Source of the DNA: Pontibacterium sinense | GTDB taxonomy: Bacteria > Pseudomonadota > Gammaproteobacteria > Pseudomonadales > Balneatricaceae | NCBI RefSeq assembly: GCF_015209595.1 | Contig: NZ_JADEYS010000016.1 | Span: 1 to 64,000 of the forward strand | Length of the DNA stretch: 64,000 nt | Direction: 5' to 3' | Part shown: positions 42,170 to 51,472 of the stretch, in pieces | Position numbering within the stretch: the first letter of the stretch is position 1 | Layout: each line of letters opens with the position of its first letter | Made by a program: the position numbers and the translations under genes | Notes under the pieces: generated by a model | Seen by the model: the letters and a program-made list of their open reading frames with translations, nothing else | Database searches by the model: none | Told to the model about the DNA's origin: nothing

Positions 42170-43240
42170 TTAGCTGTCGTCTTGTTCCAGCGCGATGCGA
42201 ATCTGCTCCATCACTTTAGTGGGTAATTTTTTCAGGGTTAGCGTGCCGTTTTCTTCATCGAATACAATCTCTTTGCCGGAGTTTGCCCGCCCCAAGGCTT
42301 TTTTGGTGAAGTCTAACTGCCAGTTGTCAGACTTGGCTTTTACTTTAGAGAAGCGGTTGATGGTGCTGGTGTGCGGCTGAAACTCATGGCTGACGTTATA
42401 AGGTCCGCCGTTCGCAAAGTCACCGAATGTGCCTGCTGCTGTTTCCGCCTGTTCAGGTGGGATGTAGGCGTCAAACAGGTTTTCGATATCGTTAAGGTTT
42501 GCGGTCTGTTTGTCGGAACGCTGGCGCTCCAGATAGCTGACCACATCTTCGACAATATCTTCTTTTCTCTCACCCAGATCATACTGGCTGCAGAAATCAC
42601 GTGTTGCCCGGATCAACTCCCCGGTTGATTTCCGGGACGGCGTGACGTCAGTACAGCCGAACGCTGTGGAGAAGTAGTGGGTGATCTCACCCTTTTGTTT
42701 GCTACCGATAAAACTTAGGTAGCTGTCTTTACCCTGTTTGTATGTGGTGATGTTGATACGGGCAGCCTGATGCAACTGTTCCAGATTCACCTCAATCACT
42801 TCAGTTGGGCTCAGGGTCTCATCCAAAGCAATACTACTGCGGTCCCGCACCAATGCCACCAGCATATAATCCGCCCGATCACTGCCATACACCGCAAAAA
42901 TCACATAACCCCCGGATGCAGCACGAGCCGAAGGTGCAGCAATTGCTGCGGCTAACTGCGACATGCCAGCTTCCATCAACTGAGCAAAGTTCTCAGGTGC
43001 TTCTTCGTTGACCAGAAATTTGTCAAAGGCAGAGATAAAGGGGTAACCCTCTTCATTTTCCTGGTTAAAGGAACCATGCGTAAGAGAGGAGCGGCGTTCA
43101 AATGCGTTGAGTAGAGACTCAAACAGATTGATCACCATACCGCTGTGGATGTCCATGACACCACCTTTGTCGCTGATCTGGGCGGTTTCTTCGTCGGCTT
43201 CTTTTAATAGCTCACGAATAGCAAGGTGTTTGAGTTCCAT
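42170..43240 (-). CDS. yejK: Nucleoid-associated protein YejK/NdpA family
   Basis: 356 residues. Characteristic opening MELKHLAIRELLKEADEETA, then HSGMVINLFESLLNAFERRS, YVIFAVYGSDRADYMLVALV, LSFIGSKQKGEITHYFSTAF and GCTDVTPSRKSTGELIRATR, the conserved order of the NA37/NdpA family. Binds DNA as part of the nucleoid; molecular role unclear. Divergent from yaeQ and downstream of the phasin promoter region. Confidence 0.92.
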   Translation of the reverse strand: MELKHLAIRELLKEADEETAQISDKGGVMDIHSGMVINLFESLLNAFERRSSLTHGSFNQENEEGYPFISAFDKFLVNEEAPENFAQLMEAGMSQLAAAIAAPSARAASGGYVIFAVYGSDRADYMLVALVRDRSSIALDETLSPTEVIEVNLEQLHQAARINITTYKQGKDSYLSFIGSKQKGEITHYFSTAFGCTDVTPSRKSTGELIRATRDFCSQYDLGERKEDIVEDVVSYLERQRSDKQTANLNDIENLFDAYIPPEQAETAAGTFGDFANGGPYNVSHEFQPHTSTINRFSKVKAKSDNWQLDFTKKALGRANSGKEIVFDEENGTLTLKKLPTKVMEQIRIALEQDDS

Positions 43241-43388
43241 GGTGTCTCCAGGGCGGAATGGGTTCGGCAGTAGGGCGCCAATTTTAGCCTAAGTTAAGCC
43301 TGTTCCGCGATACCTGAGATTTGGTAGGAATCACGTATAATCCATGTCTACTCTCCACTCAACAGAACTGAACGGGAAACCTGCTGCC

Positions 43389-43922
43389 ATGGCGCTGAAG
43401 CCTACGATATATAAAGTGGATCTGAATCTGGTCGATATGGATCGGAACAACTACCAGCAGTGCAAATTGACGCTGGCGCTGCATCCATCTGAAACCCCGG
43501 AGCGCATGATGGTTCGCTTGTTGGTGTATGGGCTGAATCAGGATCAGGATCTGGTGTTTAGTCGCGGAATTTCTGCGACAGATGAGCCCGATCTTTGGAT
43601 TATCCGTCCGGATGGCAGTGTTGATCACTGGATTGAGTTGGGTCAGGCATCGACGGATCGTATCCGCAAGGGCATCAGCCGTGCGCCAGAAGTCACGCTA
43701 TATGCCTATGGCAGCGAAACGGATATCTGGTGGGAAAAGAATAAGGAGAGCTTACAGGCGCTTCCTAAGTTGTCGATCTACCGATTCAATTGGGATGAGG
43801 TGGAACAGCTAGCCGCTATGGTAAACCGCAATATGGAACTGACGCTAACTATCAGTGACGGGGATCTGTTCCTTGCGGATGATCAACATCAGGTCAGCTT
43901 GACCGTGCGTCAACTCTCTTAA
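43389..43922 (+). CDS. yaeQ: YaeQ-family protein
   Basis: 177 residues from ATG 43389, where homologues begin (MALKPTIYKVDLNLVDMDRN); the frame is open 15 codons upstream to ATG 43344. The family core includes CKLTLALHPSETPERMMVRLLVYG, LWIIRPDGSVDHWIELGQAS, YGSETDIWWEKNKESLQALP and MELTLTISDGDLFLAD, a PD-(D/E)XK-like fold. The cellular role is not established. Divergent from yejK. Confidence 0.92.
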   Translation: MALKPTIYKVDLNLVDMDRNNYQQCKLTLALHPSETPERMMVRLLVYGLNQDQDLVFSRGISATDEPDLWIIRPDGSVDHWIELGQASTDRIRKGISRAPEVTLYAYGSETDIWWEKNKESLQALPKLSIYRFNWDEVEQLAAMVNRNMELTLTISDGDLFLADDQHQVSLTVRQLS

Positions 43923-43983
43923 TCACCGTATTCCGTCAGTCAGCAGCTATGCTTTTTAAATAAGCGGCTGTTGAACTGAGGGG

Positions 43984-45570
43984 ATGGTTGTGGGGGTATT
44001 GCAGGCACTGGGTGGCCTTGGGGTTTTTATCCTTGGCATGGTCATCATGGTGGATGGCTTACATTCCGGTGCCGGAGACGGTCAGCAGCGTTTGCTGGCA
44101 CGCTTTACCCGAAGCCCTCTGACCGGGGCGCTAACCGGCGCTGCCTCAACCGCAGTTTTACAGTCCTCCAGTGCGACAACCATTGCCGCGGTGGGGTTTG
44201 TCAGCGCCGGTTTGCTCTCTTTCCCCCAAGCGCTGGGTATTATCTACGGTGCTAATCTCGGAACCACTGTCACAGGATGGTTGGTGGTTTTCCTTGGCTT
44301 TAAGCTTAAATTAGGTGTTTTACTGCTACCGCTGATCTTTCTGGGCACGATTCTGCGGGTGTTTGCCAACGGGCGTACAGCAGATCTTGGTTACGCGTTA
44401 GCGGGTTTTGGCCTGATCTTTCTTGGCATCAGTCTGATGCAGCAGGGCCTGCAGGGCTTTGATGACCTGATTACACCGCAGACCTTTCCTGACGATACGC
44501 TGATCGGGCGTTTACAGCTGGTATTGCTAGGGATTTTGATAACACTGATTACGCAATCCTCCAGTGCAGGGGTTGCTGCGATGTTGACGCTGTTGTTCGC
44601 TGGTAGTATCAATTTTGCGCAGGCAGCGGCTGTGGTTATTGGTATGGATCTGGGGACATCGGTTAAAGCGCTGATTGCTACCTTGGGAGGGCATGTGGAA
44701 GCCCGCCGTACCGGGGTCTCCCATTTGGTTTTTAATGCGGTGACGGTGTTGATTGCACTGATGATGCTTGATCCCTTTATCTACTTCTGGCAACTGCTCT
44801 CGGCGGCTGATGTAGAGGATACTGCGGAATTTGCGCTGGTTGCCTTTCACTCCAGCTTTAATCTGGCTGCGGTGATCCTTTTGTTGCCGCTTGCTAATCA
44901 GTTCGCCCGGTTGATTGAACACCTGATCCCAGAAGGTAAGGATAAGCTCAGCCTCAGTCTTGATCCGTTTCTACTCAACGAACCCTCAATCGCTTTGCGT
45001 GCCGTCCTCCCGCAGTTAAAACGCTTGCGCGACCAGATAAGCTGTCAGCTCGGCTTGTTAGTGAAAGGGATACCTGCGGATAGAGAGCTTCTTTCGCGGT
45101 TGCAGCATTTGTTGGATCAGGTGCACAATTTTCTTAACGCACTGAAGGTAAAGCCTGACAAAACACAACATTGGGATGCGTTAACCGCAATGATGCACTG
45201 TATGGATCACCTGCAGCGGCTGCATGAACGTTGTGATGAGGAGCCGCAACGAGGGATGGCCGTCTCTAAAATGCGTATGTTGCATACCCAGCTCCATGCA
45301 TTGCGCCACTACCTGCAGAATGAAGGTATGGACAGTGAAGTCTTAACGTCTTTACATGAGCGGTTATCACGCCAGCGTACCCGTATCCGGCAAGAAATCA
45401 TTGCCCAGATGGTGTCAGGAAAGCTGGATGTAGAGGAGGGTACGGAGCAGCTGGAAGCATTGCGCTGGTTAGTCAGGGTCGTGAAGCATCTGGCGCGCAT
45501 TGATGGTTATTTGGCAATTGCATCACTCAATGAGAAGAGGCTGCCAGCTACACCGCTCGCTAGTGATTAA
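43984..45570 (+). CDS. Na+/phosphate cotransporter with PhoU-like tail
   Basis: 528 residues. GTG 43990 has better ribosome-site spacing (GAGGGG) than ATG 43984. The PNaS family hallmark QSSSA appears twice, in [20 protein letters not shown] and [20 protein letters not shown], in two inverted membrane repeats with [13 protein letters not shown] and [14 protein letters not shown] cytoplasmic PhoU-like helical tail occupies 330-528. Imports phosphate with sodium. No pho regulator is adjacent. Its 3' end overlaps the convergent arfB by 11 bp. Confidence 0.9.
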   Translation: MVVGVLQALGGLGVFILGMVIMVDGLHSGAGDGQQRLLARFTRSPLTGALTGAASTAVLQSSSATTIAAVGFVSAGLLSFPQALGIIYGANLGTTVTGWLVVFLGFKLKLGVLLLPLIFLGTILRVFANGRTADLGYALAGFGLIFLGISLMQQGLQGFDDLITPQTFPDDTLIGRLQLVLLGILITLITQSSSAGVAAMLTLLFAGSINFAQAAAVVIGMDLGTSVKALIATLGGHVEARRTGVSHLVFNAVTVLIALMMLDPFIYFWQLLSAADVEDTAEFALVAFHSSFNLAAVILLLPLANQFARLIEHLIPEGKDKLSLSLDPFLLNEPSIALRAVLPQLKRLRDQISCQLGLLVKGIPADRELLSRLQHLLDQVHNFLNALKVKPDKTQHWDALTAMMHCMDHLQRLHERCDEEPQRGMAVSKMRMLHTQLHALRHYLQNEGMDSEVLTSLHERLSRQRTRIRQEIIAQMVSGKLDVEEGTEQLEALRWLVRVVKHLARIDGYLAIASLNEKRLPATPLASD

Positions 45571-45973
45571 CTCTTTTACGTAATGCTTTGGTTTGTCCGC
45601 GCTGAGTTTTCTTATCCATTCTCTTTCGCTGGGATGACCGGGAGGGTTTAGTCGCACGTCGCGTTTTCTGAACAACCGTTGCATCTTTGATAAGCATGGC
45701 CAGACGTGCCAGAGCTGCCTCGCGGTTTTGCTCCTGACTGCGGTATTCCTGTGCCTTTAAGATGATGATTCCTTCATTACTGATACGACTGTCGCTGAGC
45801 GCGAGCAAGCGTTCTTTGTAATAGTCGGGCAGGGATGACGCACGGATGTCGAACCGTAGATGGATCGCGCTGGATACTTTATTGACGTTCTGGCCTCCCG
45901 CCCCCTGAGCTCTGATTGCGCGTAGCTCAATCTCATCGTCCGGGATAGAGACATTATTGGATATTTTTAACAT
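45560..45973 (-). CDS. arfB: Alternative ribosome-rescue factor ArfB (YaeJ/ICT1 type)
   Basis: 137 residues. The GGQ catalytic loop [19 protein letters not shown] is intact, as in class I release factors. The C-terminal tail is very basic ([33 protein letters not shown]), needed to enter the empty mRNA channel. Hydrolyses peptidyl-tRNA on stalled ribosomes. Overlaps the convergent phosphate transporter gene by 11 bp. Confidence 0.95.
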   Translation of the reverse strand: MLKISNNVSIPDDEIELRAIRAQGAGGQNVNKVSSAIHLRFDIRASSLPDYYKERLLALSDSRISNEGIIILKAQEYRSQEQNREAALARLAMLIKDATVVQKTRRATKPSRSSQRKRMDKKTQRGQTKALRKRVNH

Positions 45974-46013
45974 CCTATTACTCTAAGCGCCGGAGGGGGC
46001 GGGGTAAAGCAAT

Positions 46014-46223
46014 TCAGTCGTCGTCGAATACCTCGCGCAAGGCTTTTTGCAACTCTCTCTCTTCCTGCATCATCTCAATACGCCTCCGTTTGCTGGGGCT
46101 GATGCTTGATGACTTGTAGATCCGGGCGTCTTCCACTTCGCTCGCGCTTGCAAACTCTCCATCCGCCAAAAAGTCCTCTTCGACTGGATCGGATGCCTGA
46201 TCGTGTTGCATGTCTCTTGCCAT
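46014..46223 (-). CDS. Small charged protein, PA3496-like
   Basis: 69 residues from ATG 46223, preceded by GAGG with 8-base spacing. Acidic N-terminus (SDPVEEDFLADGEFASASEV), basic turn SPSKRRRIEMMQEERELQKA, acidic end FDDD. The layout resembles PA3496-type putative envelope-integrity proteins of pseudomonads. Function unknown. It stands alone in front of a 450-bp gap. Confidence 0.7.
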   Translation of the reverse strand: MARDMQHDQASDPVEEDFLADGEFASASEVEDARIYKSSSISPSKRRRIEMMQEERELQKALREVFDDD

Positions 46224-46232
46224 GATCACCAC

Positions 46233-46682
46233 CTCGTTTGATTGACCGGTCTGAGCTGAGTATGGCCTAAATTTTCGCGAAGTGAAGAGAGAATTTTTGC
46301 AGTAATCCCCCTAAGGTATATGAGAAAAATTCAGATTCAATGTGTTTGGTTATTTGGTTTTTGAACTATTGTTCACTTAGTGATCTGAACTGTCGTCAAG
46401 GTGGCGGTTTCAGAGATTCCCTTAAACGGGAGATCTGTGGCATCACTTCGCAGTCACACAGTCTGTCGGGATTGATAGGCGAACTGCCAGGTAGGTGCAA
46501 GTAATAAGCGCGGTATGGGCTTGGCTCATACCGCGTTTCTACATCTATGACCTTAACTATGACTAATATCAAAATGTTCTAATTTTGCACCTGCGTAATT
46601 TAGACGATGGTAGTAGAATTGTTCGCTGTAATATTTTCTTGCTATAACGTCATCAGATTAGCTGAACGCTCCGAGGTCCGAC
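46233..46682. other. 450-bp non-coding region with hairpins and a GAAC-N4-GTTC palindrome
   Basis: No gene is supported. Features: TGAAC-TATT-GTTCA palindrome (46362-46375); several short inverted repeats between 46390 and 46465 including CTGTG...CACAG; and a hairpin around 46511-46540 with arms CGCGGTATG and CATACCGCG followed by TTTCT, terminator-like on the plus strand. A small RNA ending there is possible but undemonstrated. The right end must carry the promoter of the Pat-type gene (TTGTTC near 46620, TATAAC near 46643). Confidence 0.4.
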
Positions 46683-49418
46683 TTGGGTACGAAGTATCTC
46701 AAACGCTTTTTTAAACCAACTTCCATCGCCGTCTTTGGTGCATCCGAGACTGTAAACAGCATGGGGGGTGCGGTCCTGCAAAATCTTCTTGAGAGTGGCT
46801 ATCAGGGTGAGCTGATGGCCGTGAATTCTCAGGGCTATGAGCAGGTGTATGGAATTCCTTGTGTCAAAGCGCTGGGTGACCTGCCTGAGATGCCGGATTT
46901 GGCGATTATCTGCTCACCACCCGAAACGGTGCCGGGTATTATTCGAAAATTGGGCGCCAATATGGTGAAAGCGGCAGTGATTCTGACGGGTGGTTTATCC
47001 AGTCTGAATGCTGAAACCAAGCGTACATTGCATGATGAAGTGCGCGAGTCTGCACGGCCCTACGGCATCCGTATTTTAGGCCCCGATTGCATGGGAATGC
47101 TGGTGCCGGGTCATAAGATGAACGCCAGCTACTCGCACATGAACATCGCCAAAGGGAAGGTGGCCTATGTTGGCCAATCCGGTCTTTTGGGCACAGCGAT
47201 GATTGATTGGGCGAACGGCCATGATATTGGCTTCTCTCACTTCTTAACGCTGGGTGATGGGGTGGATGTGGATTTGCCGTCCGTCGTCGATTACCTTGCG
47301 CAAGATCCTTATACACAATCAATCTTGTTACAGATCGACCGGGTTGAAGGGTCGTCCCGTAACTTCCTGTCTGCTATTCGTTCTGCTTCCCGTAACAAAC
47401 TGGTGCTGGTGCTGAAATCGGATGTGATTCGTGATCAGAAGGTTAGTCACAATGTTGCTCCGGGTCTCGATGACGAAGATCAGGTGTATGATGCCGCTTT
47501 GCGCCGCGCCGGTGCTGTGAGGGTCGGCACCTCTGATGAGCTGTTTAATGCGCTCGAAACCCTGTCGCGTATGAAGCCGATGCGCGGTGAGCGTCTGGCG
47601 ATTGTGTCCAACGGTATGGGCCCGATTGCGCTGGCGGCAGACCGCCTTTTGAAGAAAGGCGGCGAGTTGAGTCAGTTGACTGAACAGACAAGCAATCAAC
47701 TGCACGATCTGTTACCTGATCACTGGGATGGCCAGAATCCAGTGGATCTGCATGCAGATGCGACACCGGAACGTTTTTCGGAAACCATTCGTATTCTGTC
47801 GAAAGACAAAAACGTTGATTGTATTTTGGTGCTGCATGCGCCAACACGTCTGGCACCGGGTGTTGATACCGCTGATGAAGTGGTGAAGGTTGCGAAAAAA
47901 ACACCTCGTAATGTGCTGACCTGTTGGATGGGGCGTGCGACCGCGATTGAATCCCGCAATCACTTCTATAGCGCGGGTCTGCCAACGTTTATCTCCCCAG
48001 AGGAGAGTGTTGATGCGTTTATGCATATGGTGGACTACCGTCGCAATCAGAAAGTGATGCGTCAGACGCCGATGCCCTATACGGAGCAGAACGGTCCGAA
48101 TCATCAGCGTGCACGCGAGATGGTGGCACAGGCACTGGAAGAGAAACGGGATTATCTGACCCACGCTGAAGTGGGCGATCTGTTGGATCTCTACGATGTA
48201 CCCGCAATCAACACTCACTACGCAGATGATATCAACGGCGTGGTGGCAGTAGCGAAAAGCCTGGGTGGTTCCGTAGCTGTAAAAGCCCTGCATAAGGATA
48301 ATGTTTACCCGTTCTGCTACGACGAAAAGTCTAATCAGCGCTGGAAAGATCTGGCGATGGATCTTTATTCCATTGGCGAAGTGAAGCATGCGGTGACCAA
48401 ACTGGCGTACCGCGTGGGTGAGCGTTACGAAGATCAGGACTGCATGGGATTCTGCGTGCAGCAGATGAAACGCGGTTTCCAGTCGTTGCAGATCAACGTG
48501 GGCGTGACTCGTGACCCAACCTTTGGCCCAATGATTATTTTTGGTGTGGGTGGTTATGCGGTGGACGTGCAGGCTGACCGTCAGGTGATGTTGCCGCCAC
48601 TGAATACCTCTCTGGCGATGGAGTTAATTAAGCATTCCCGCGTCTTTAACGTGATTCAGGAGAACAGCTACCAGCCTGAGCGTGACATCGAGCAGCTCAG
48701 TGATTTGCTGATTAAGCTGTCTGAGATGATCGTAGATCTGCCGAACATGGCGTGTCTGGAGATCAATCCGCTGCTGTTGAACAAACGCGGCTTATTGGTT
48801 GTTGATGCCACTGTTTCCTTAGGGGACGCGGTAGAACCGGCGATCTCACCGTATCCTGAGCACCTCAGTGAAAAAATCACCCTACGCCGTTCTAAGCGGG
48901 CTGCCGTTGTGCGACCTATCCGGGGTGAGGATGAACCGAATCATCTGGAGTTCTACAATACGCTGAGCCCGGAATCGATCCGTTTACGTTATTTCTACAG
49001 CCGTGGTGTACCAACCCACCATGAACTGGCGACCTGGACGCAGATCGATTACGACCGCGAAATGGCGTTTATCATCTCTGCACCGGTCAAAGAGGGGAAG
49101 GGTGTTGAAACGCTGGGGGTTGTGCGGGCCGTGACGGATGCGGATAACATCCGCAGTGAGTTCTCGATCGTTATTCGCGATGATCTGCAGGGTGAAGGCC
49201 TGGGTGAAATACTGATGCAAAAGGTCGTCGATTACTGCCGTGATCGCGGTACTTTGCAGATTATCGGTTCAACTTTGCCATCAAATAAGGGAATGCAGGG
49301 GCTGGCGAAAAAGCTGGGCTTCCGTAACAGCTTTAACGCTGAAGAGGAGGTTGTTGATATGAAGATGATGCTGAACGATCCGGTTGAAGACTGGCAGATT
49401 TACCGTCTGCAGCACTAA
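46683..49418 (+). CDS. patZ: Pat/PatZ-type protein lysine acetyltransferase (acyl-CoA synthetase-like + GNAT)
   Basis: 911 residues from TTG 46683 (GAGG upstream). The N-terminal CoA-binding and succinyl-CoA-synthetase-like alpha region (KRFFKPTSIAVFGASETVNS, GRMKPM) runs to about 450. A beta/ATP-grasp region follows (SVAVKALHKDNVYPFCYDEK, FGPMIIFGVGGYAVDVQADR). The C-terminal GNAT domain from about 735 (VVRPIRGEDEPNHLEFYNTL, then IRDDLQGEGLGEILMQKVVD) holds the acetyl-CoA loop. The synthetase part is regulatory in known homologues; the GNAT part acetylates metabolic enzymes such as acetyl-CoA synthetase. Confidence 0.9.
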   Translation: MGTKYLKRFFKPTSIAVFGASETVNSMGGAVLQNLLESGYQGELMAVNSQGYEQVYGIPCVKALGDLPEMPDLAIICSPPETVPGIIRKLGANMVKAAVILTGGLSSLNAETKRTLHDEVRESARPYGIRILGPDCMGMLVPGHKMNASYSHMNIAKGKVAYVGQSGLLGTAMIDWANGHDIGFSHFLTLGDGVDVDLPSVVDYLAQDPYTQSILLQIDRVEGSSRNFLSAIRSASRNKLVLVLKSDVIRDQKVSHNVAPGLDDEDQVYDAALRRAGAVRVGTSDELFNALETLSRMKPMRGERLAIVSNGMGPIALAADRLLKKGGELSQLTEQTSNQLHDLLPDHWDGQNPVDLHADATPERFSETIRILSKDKNVDCILVLHAPTRLAPGVDTADEVVKVAKKTPRNVLTCWMGRATAIESRNHFYSAGLPTFISPEESVDAFMHMVDYRRNQKVMRQTPMPYTEQNGPNHQRAREMVAQALEEKRDYLTHAEVGDLLDLYDVPAINTHYADDINGVVAVAKSLGGSVAVKALHKDNVYPFCYDEKSNQRWKDLAMDLYSIGEVKHAVTKLAYRVGERYEDQDCMGFCVQQMKRGFQSLQINVGVTRDPTFGPMIIFGVGGYAVDVQADRQVMLPPLNTSLAMELIKHSRVFNVIQENSYQPERDIEQLSDLLIKLSEMIVDLPNMACLEINPLLLNKRGLLVVDATVSLGDAVEPAISPYPEHLSEKITLRRSKRAAVVRPIRGEDEPNHLEFYNTLSPESIRLRYFYSRGVPTHHELATWTQIDYDREMAFIISAPVKEGKGVETLGVVRAVTDADNIRSEFSIVIRDDLQGEGLGEILMQKVVDYCRDRGTLQIIGSTLPSNKGMQGLAKKLGFRNSFNAEEEVVDMKMMLNDPVEDWQIYRLQH

Positions 49419-49424
49419 GTTTGT

Positions 49425-49438
49425 GTTCGCAGGTTCCT
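49425..49438. repeat. Solo end of the MITE-like repeat
   Basis: GTTCGCAGGTTCCT, 14 bases identical to the outer terminal repeat of the element at 29621-29885 in its reverse-complement form, 6 bp after the patZ stop codon. It may be a relic or a shared sequence preference. Confidence 0.4.
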
Positions 49439-49459
49439 CAGAACTGCAACTGTTGAAAT

Positions 49460-49594
49460 ACCTGCTACACTGAAATCAGGTTTCGTTTTACATAGCTTTA
49501 CTCTGATCGACTAGCGACGCATTTAGCAGGTTAGGACATCTTCTCCGTAGCAGGTAAGTAAGCATTTGGGCCGCTCCTTTGGAGCGGCTTTTTT
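49460..49594 (+). ncRNA. Candidate structured RNA or 3'-UTR before a terminator
   Basis: Nine-base perfect arms ACCTGCTAC (49460-49468) and GTAGCAGGT (49547-49555) enclose about 78 nt; an intrinsic terminator follows directly. A second TAGCAGGTT lies inside (49524-49532) and could compete for pairing, allowing two alternative folds. It may be an sRNA from the patZ 3' end. The promoter is not clear. Confidence 0.3.
49570..49594 (+). terminator. Intrinsic terminator downstream of patZ
   Basis: GCCGCTCC/GGAGCGGC stem, TTT loop, then TTTTTT (49589-49594). Confidence 0.9.
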
Positions 49595-49695
49595 ATTGTC
49601 TGGCGGTTTGCCCCTTTCTGGTGCATATCCGTTTGGCTCTCGCAGAGTGCGGTGCTAGGATGCCGCTTCATTTTCTGAATCCCTCATCTCTTATT

Positions 49696-50391
49696 ATGTC
49701 TGTTTCGCTGAATCAAATCGTGTTTAAAGCAACACTACCGGTGATGTTTGGTTATATCCCTTTAGGGATGGCATTTGGCGTGTTGTTTAGTGAACTGGGT
49801 TATCACTGGCTCTTTGCGTGTGCCATGGGTGTCTTTATCTTTGCGGGGGCGGCGCAATTTCTGGCGGTGGGGTTATTGGCGAACCATGCCGGATTACTGG
49901 AGATATTTATCACCATTTTCCTGCTGAACTCGCGGCATATCTTTTACGGTATCTCGCTGCTAAGCAGCATGAAAGCCAAAGGCTGGCGCCGCTTTTATCT
50001 GATCTTTGGGCTGACTGACGAAACCTTTTCTCTGCTGACCTCCACCCAGCCCCCGGAAGGGATGGATAAAACGGACTATCAACTGCGAGTCACGCTGTTT
50101 AATCAAAGTTATTGGGTATTGGGTTGTACTCTGGGGGGCTGGCTGGGAACACAGATCAGTTTATCGACAGCGGGAATAGAGTTTGTACTGCCCGCACTCT
50201 TTATGGTGTTAGCGATCGAACAATACCGCCACCTGCGACAAGCCGCACCTTTTGCGCTGGCGTTGCTGATTGGTGTGGGGGTGTTGCTCTTTATCAGTCA
50301 GGATCAGATGTTGCTGATCTCCATTTTGATCTCGGTTGCCACGTTGTTGCTGTATAAAGGAGGGGAACGATGGAATCCGTACCGTATCTGA
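49696..50391 (+). CDS. azlC: AzlC-family branched-chain amino acid exporter subunit
   Basis: 231 residues from ATG 49696 (MSVSLNQIVFKATLPVMFGY). The frame runs upstream through the terminator to 49579, which cannot be coding; ATG 49660 is the only other option. AzlC core: PLGMAFGVLFSELGYHWLFA, FIFAGAAQFLAVGLLANHAG, LNSRHIFYGISLLSSMKAKG and FGLTDETFSLLTSTQPPEG. Large subunit of a two-part exporter with AzlD. The AzlD gene overlaps its end by 22 bp. Confidence 0.9.
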   Translation: MSVSLNQIVFKATLPVMFGYIPLGMAFGVLFSELGYHWLFACAMGVFIFAGAAQFLAVGLLANHAGLLEIFITIFLLNSRHIFYGISLLSSMKAKGWRRFYLIFGLTDETFSLLTSTQPPEGMDKTDYQLRVTLFNQSYWVLGCTLGGWLGTQISLSTAGIEFVLPALFMVLAIEQYRHLRQAAPFALALLIGVGVLLFISQDQMLLISILISVATLLLYKGGERWNPYRI

Positions 50392-50699
50392 TCGCGGTTA
50401 TTGCGGTGATGACAGCGGCGACATTTTTGACGCGGGTGTTGCCCTTTGTATTGTTATACAAAGTGGCAGATCACCCTGTATTACGGTATCTGGGCCGATA
50501 TCTGCCACCGGTGCTGATGGTGTTACTGGTGATCTATTCCTTCAAGGGGGAAGACCTGATCAGTCGGGATTTTTTACCTGAGCTGGCGGGGTTATTTTCG
50601 GTGTTGGTACTTCATCTGACGATGCGTAATGCATTGGTGAGTATTTTGGGCGGTACCGGCTGTTACATGGCAGTGGTACAGATGGGAATATTTAACTGA
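50370..50699 (+). CDS. azlD: AzlD-family transport subunit
   Basis: 109 residues, ATG 50370 behind AAAGGAGGGG, which lies within the end of azlC. Four hydrophobic helices: LIAVIAVMTAATFLTRVLPF, LGRYLPPVLMVLLVIYSFKG and later segments ending LGGTGCYMAVVQMGIF. Small partner of AzlC in branched-chain amino acid export; the 22-bp overlap implies coupled translation. A perfect hairpin (50742-50765) lies 42 bp beyond its stop. Confidence 0.9.
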   Translation: MESVPYLIAVIAVMTAATFLTRVLPFVLLYKVADHPVLRYLGRYLPPVLMVLLVIYSFKGEDLISRDFLPELAGLFSVLVLHLTMRNALVSILGGTGCYMAVVQMGIFN

Positions 50700-50741
50700 T
50701 GCTCAACGGCGGTCTGTGTGAGGCAGCCGTTATATGAATCT

Positions 50742-50765
50742 CTGCTGTTGGTGCAGCAACAGCAG
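50742..50765. other. Hairpin between azlD and the ArsR gene
   Basis: CTGCTGTTG (50742-50750) and CAACAGCAG (50757-50765) around GTGCAG, without a T run. It lies between converging genes and could act as a 3'-end structure for both. Confidence 0.5.
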
Positions 50766-50789
50766 TCGATTCAGGGGTGGGTCCGGTTG

Positions 50790-51098
50790 TTAGACTGCCG
50801 GGCAGAACATTTCGTGTAATGTATGAATGATACGCTGTGCTGTATCACCTTCCAGAGAGTAAAAAATGGTTTGTGACTCCCGACGGGTACTGACCAGGCC
50901 ATCTTTACGTAACACGGCCAGATGCTGAGAGAGGGCTGACTGGCTTAGATCCAGACAAGCATTTAACTCAGACACAGACAGCTCCTTGCCGTCCAGATAA
51001 CACAGAATCAGCAGGCGGCTTTCGTTCCCCAATGCTTTCATCAGCTTGGCCGCTTTGCAGGCGTTCTCCTTCATCATCTCCAGTGTTTCCGGATCCAT
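50790..51098 (-). CDS. ArsR-family repressor, BigR/SqrR/YgaV-like (putative persulfide sensor)
   Basis: 102 residues from ATG 51098 (MDPETLEMMKENACKAAKLM), the family length. TTG starts upstream to 51200 would give up to 136 residues; no start has a good ribosome site. Winged helix: LDLSQSALSQHLAVLRKDGL and VSTRRESQTIFYSLEGD. Cys in LLILCYLDG and Cys in HEMFCP occupy the two positions that form the sulfide-sensitive disulfide or tetrasulfide of BigR/SqrR proteins; no metal-binding ELCVCD motif is present. Divergent from the RND operon, with matching palindromes in between. Confidence 0.83.
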   Translation of the reverse strand: MDPETLEMMKENACKAAKLMKALGNESRLLILCYLDGKELSVSELNACLDLSQSALSQHLAVLRKDGLVSTRRESQTIFYSLEGDTAQRIIHTLHEMFCPAV

Positions 51099-51202
51099 CG
51101 GCGGGAGAGCAGCTTCGTTAAGTTCGTTCAATCTATCACCCAAGTGCTTTGCATTATTATTATCGAGCTTGATTCTACTGAAAGCCCCGTACCATCTCAA
51201 TT

Positions 51203-51230
51203 CTCTAATATATCGCTTTCTAATATTCTC
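51203..51230. promoter_or_regulatory. Operator repeats in front of the ArsR gene
   Basis: CTCTAATAT at 51203 and TTCTAATAT at 51218, repeated 15 bp apart, directly upstream of the longest ArsR frame. The half-site CTAATAT is shared with the palindromes at 51403-51422 and near 58130-58160, pointing to autoregulation. Confidence 0.5.
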
Positions 51231-51402
51231 TATATGGTAATAGCATAAAAAGCGGGGAAACCCACGTTTAGGACCTCTTCATGAGGCCTTCGACTGAACA
51301 ATCTACTCACTCATTGATCTTTCGCAGGTTTCAGTCGGCCTTTGTTATCGCTTTGCGTTTTCGCAATCTGTTATTTCAACTATAGCTAATTTAATGCTTT
51401 AA

Positions 51403-51422
51403 ATATTAGTTTTTTCTAATAT
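51403..51422. promoter_or_regulatory. Palindromic operator of the RND/MMPL operon
   Basis: ATATTAG, six T, CTAATAT: a perfect 7-base inverted repeat, 50 bp upstream of the ATG at 51473. ArsR-type dimers bind such AT-rich palindromes. A hairpin-like pair further upstream (about 51285-51340) has GGCC...GACTGA arms and may form a leader structure. Confidence 0.55.
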
Positions 51423-51472
51423 AATTGAGCTCTATAGCTGACAGTAATCGATTTTCAGAGGAGCCTGATCCC

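Noticed and set aside
46362-46375. GAAC-N4-GTTC as an SOS box
   Set aside because: That is the LexA site of Firmicutes and relatives; the dinB box in this window has the CTGT-N8-ACAG form, so the resident LexA would not use it.
47712-48389. 225-codon minus-strand frame within patZ
   Set aside because: Shadow of the Pat-type gene; no start signal, no recognised domain.
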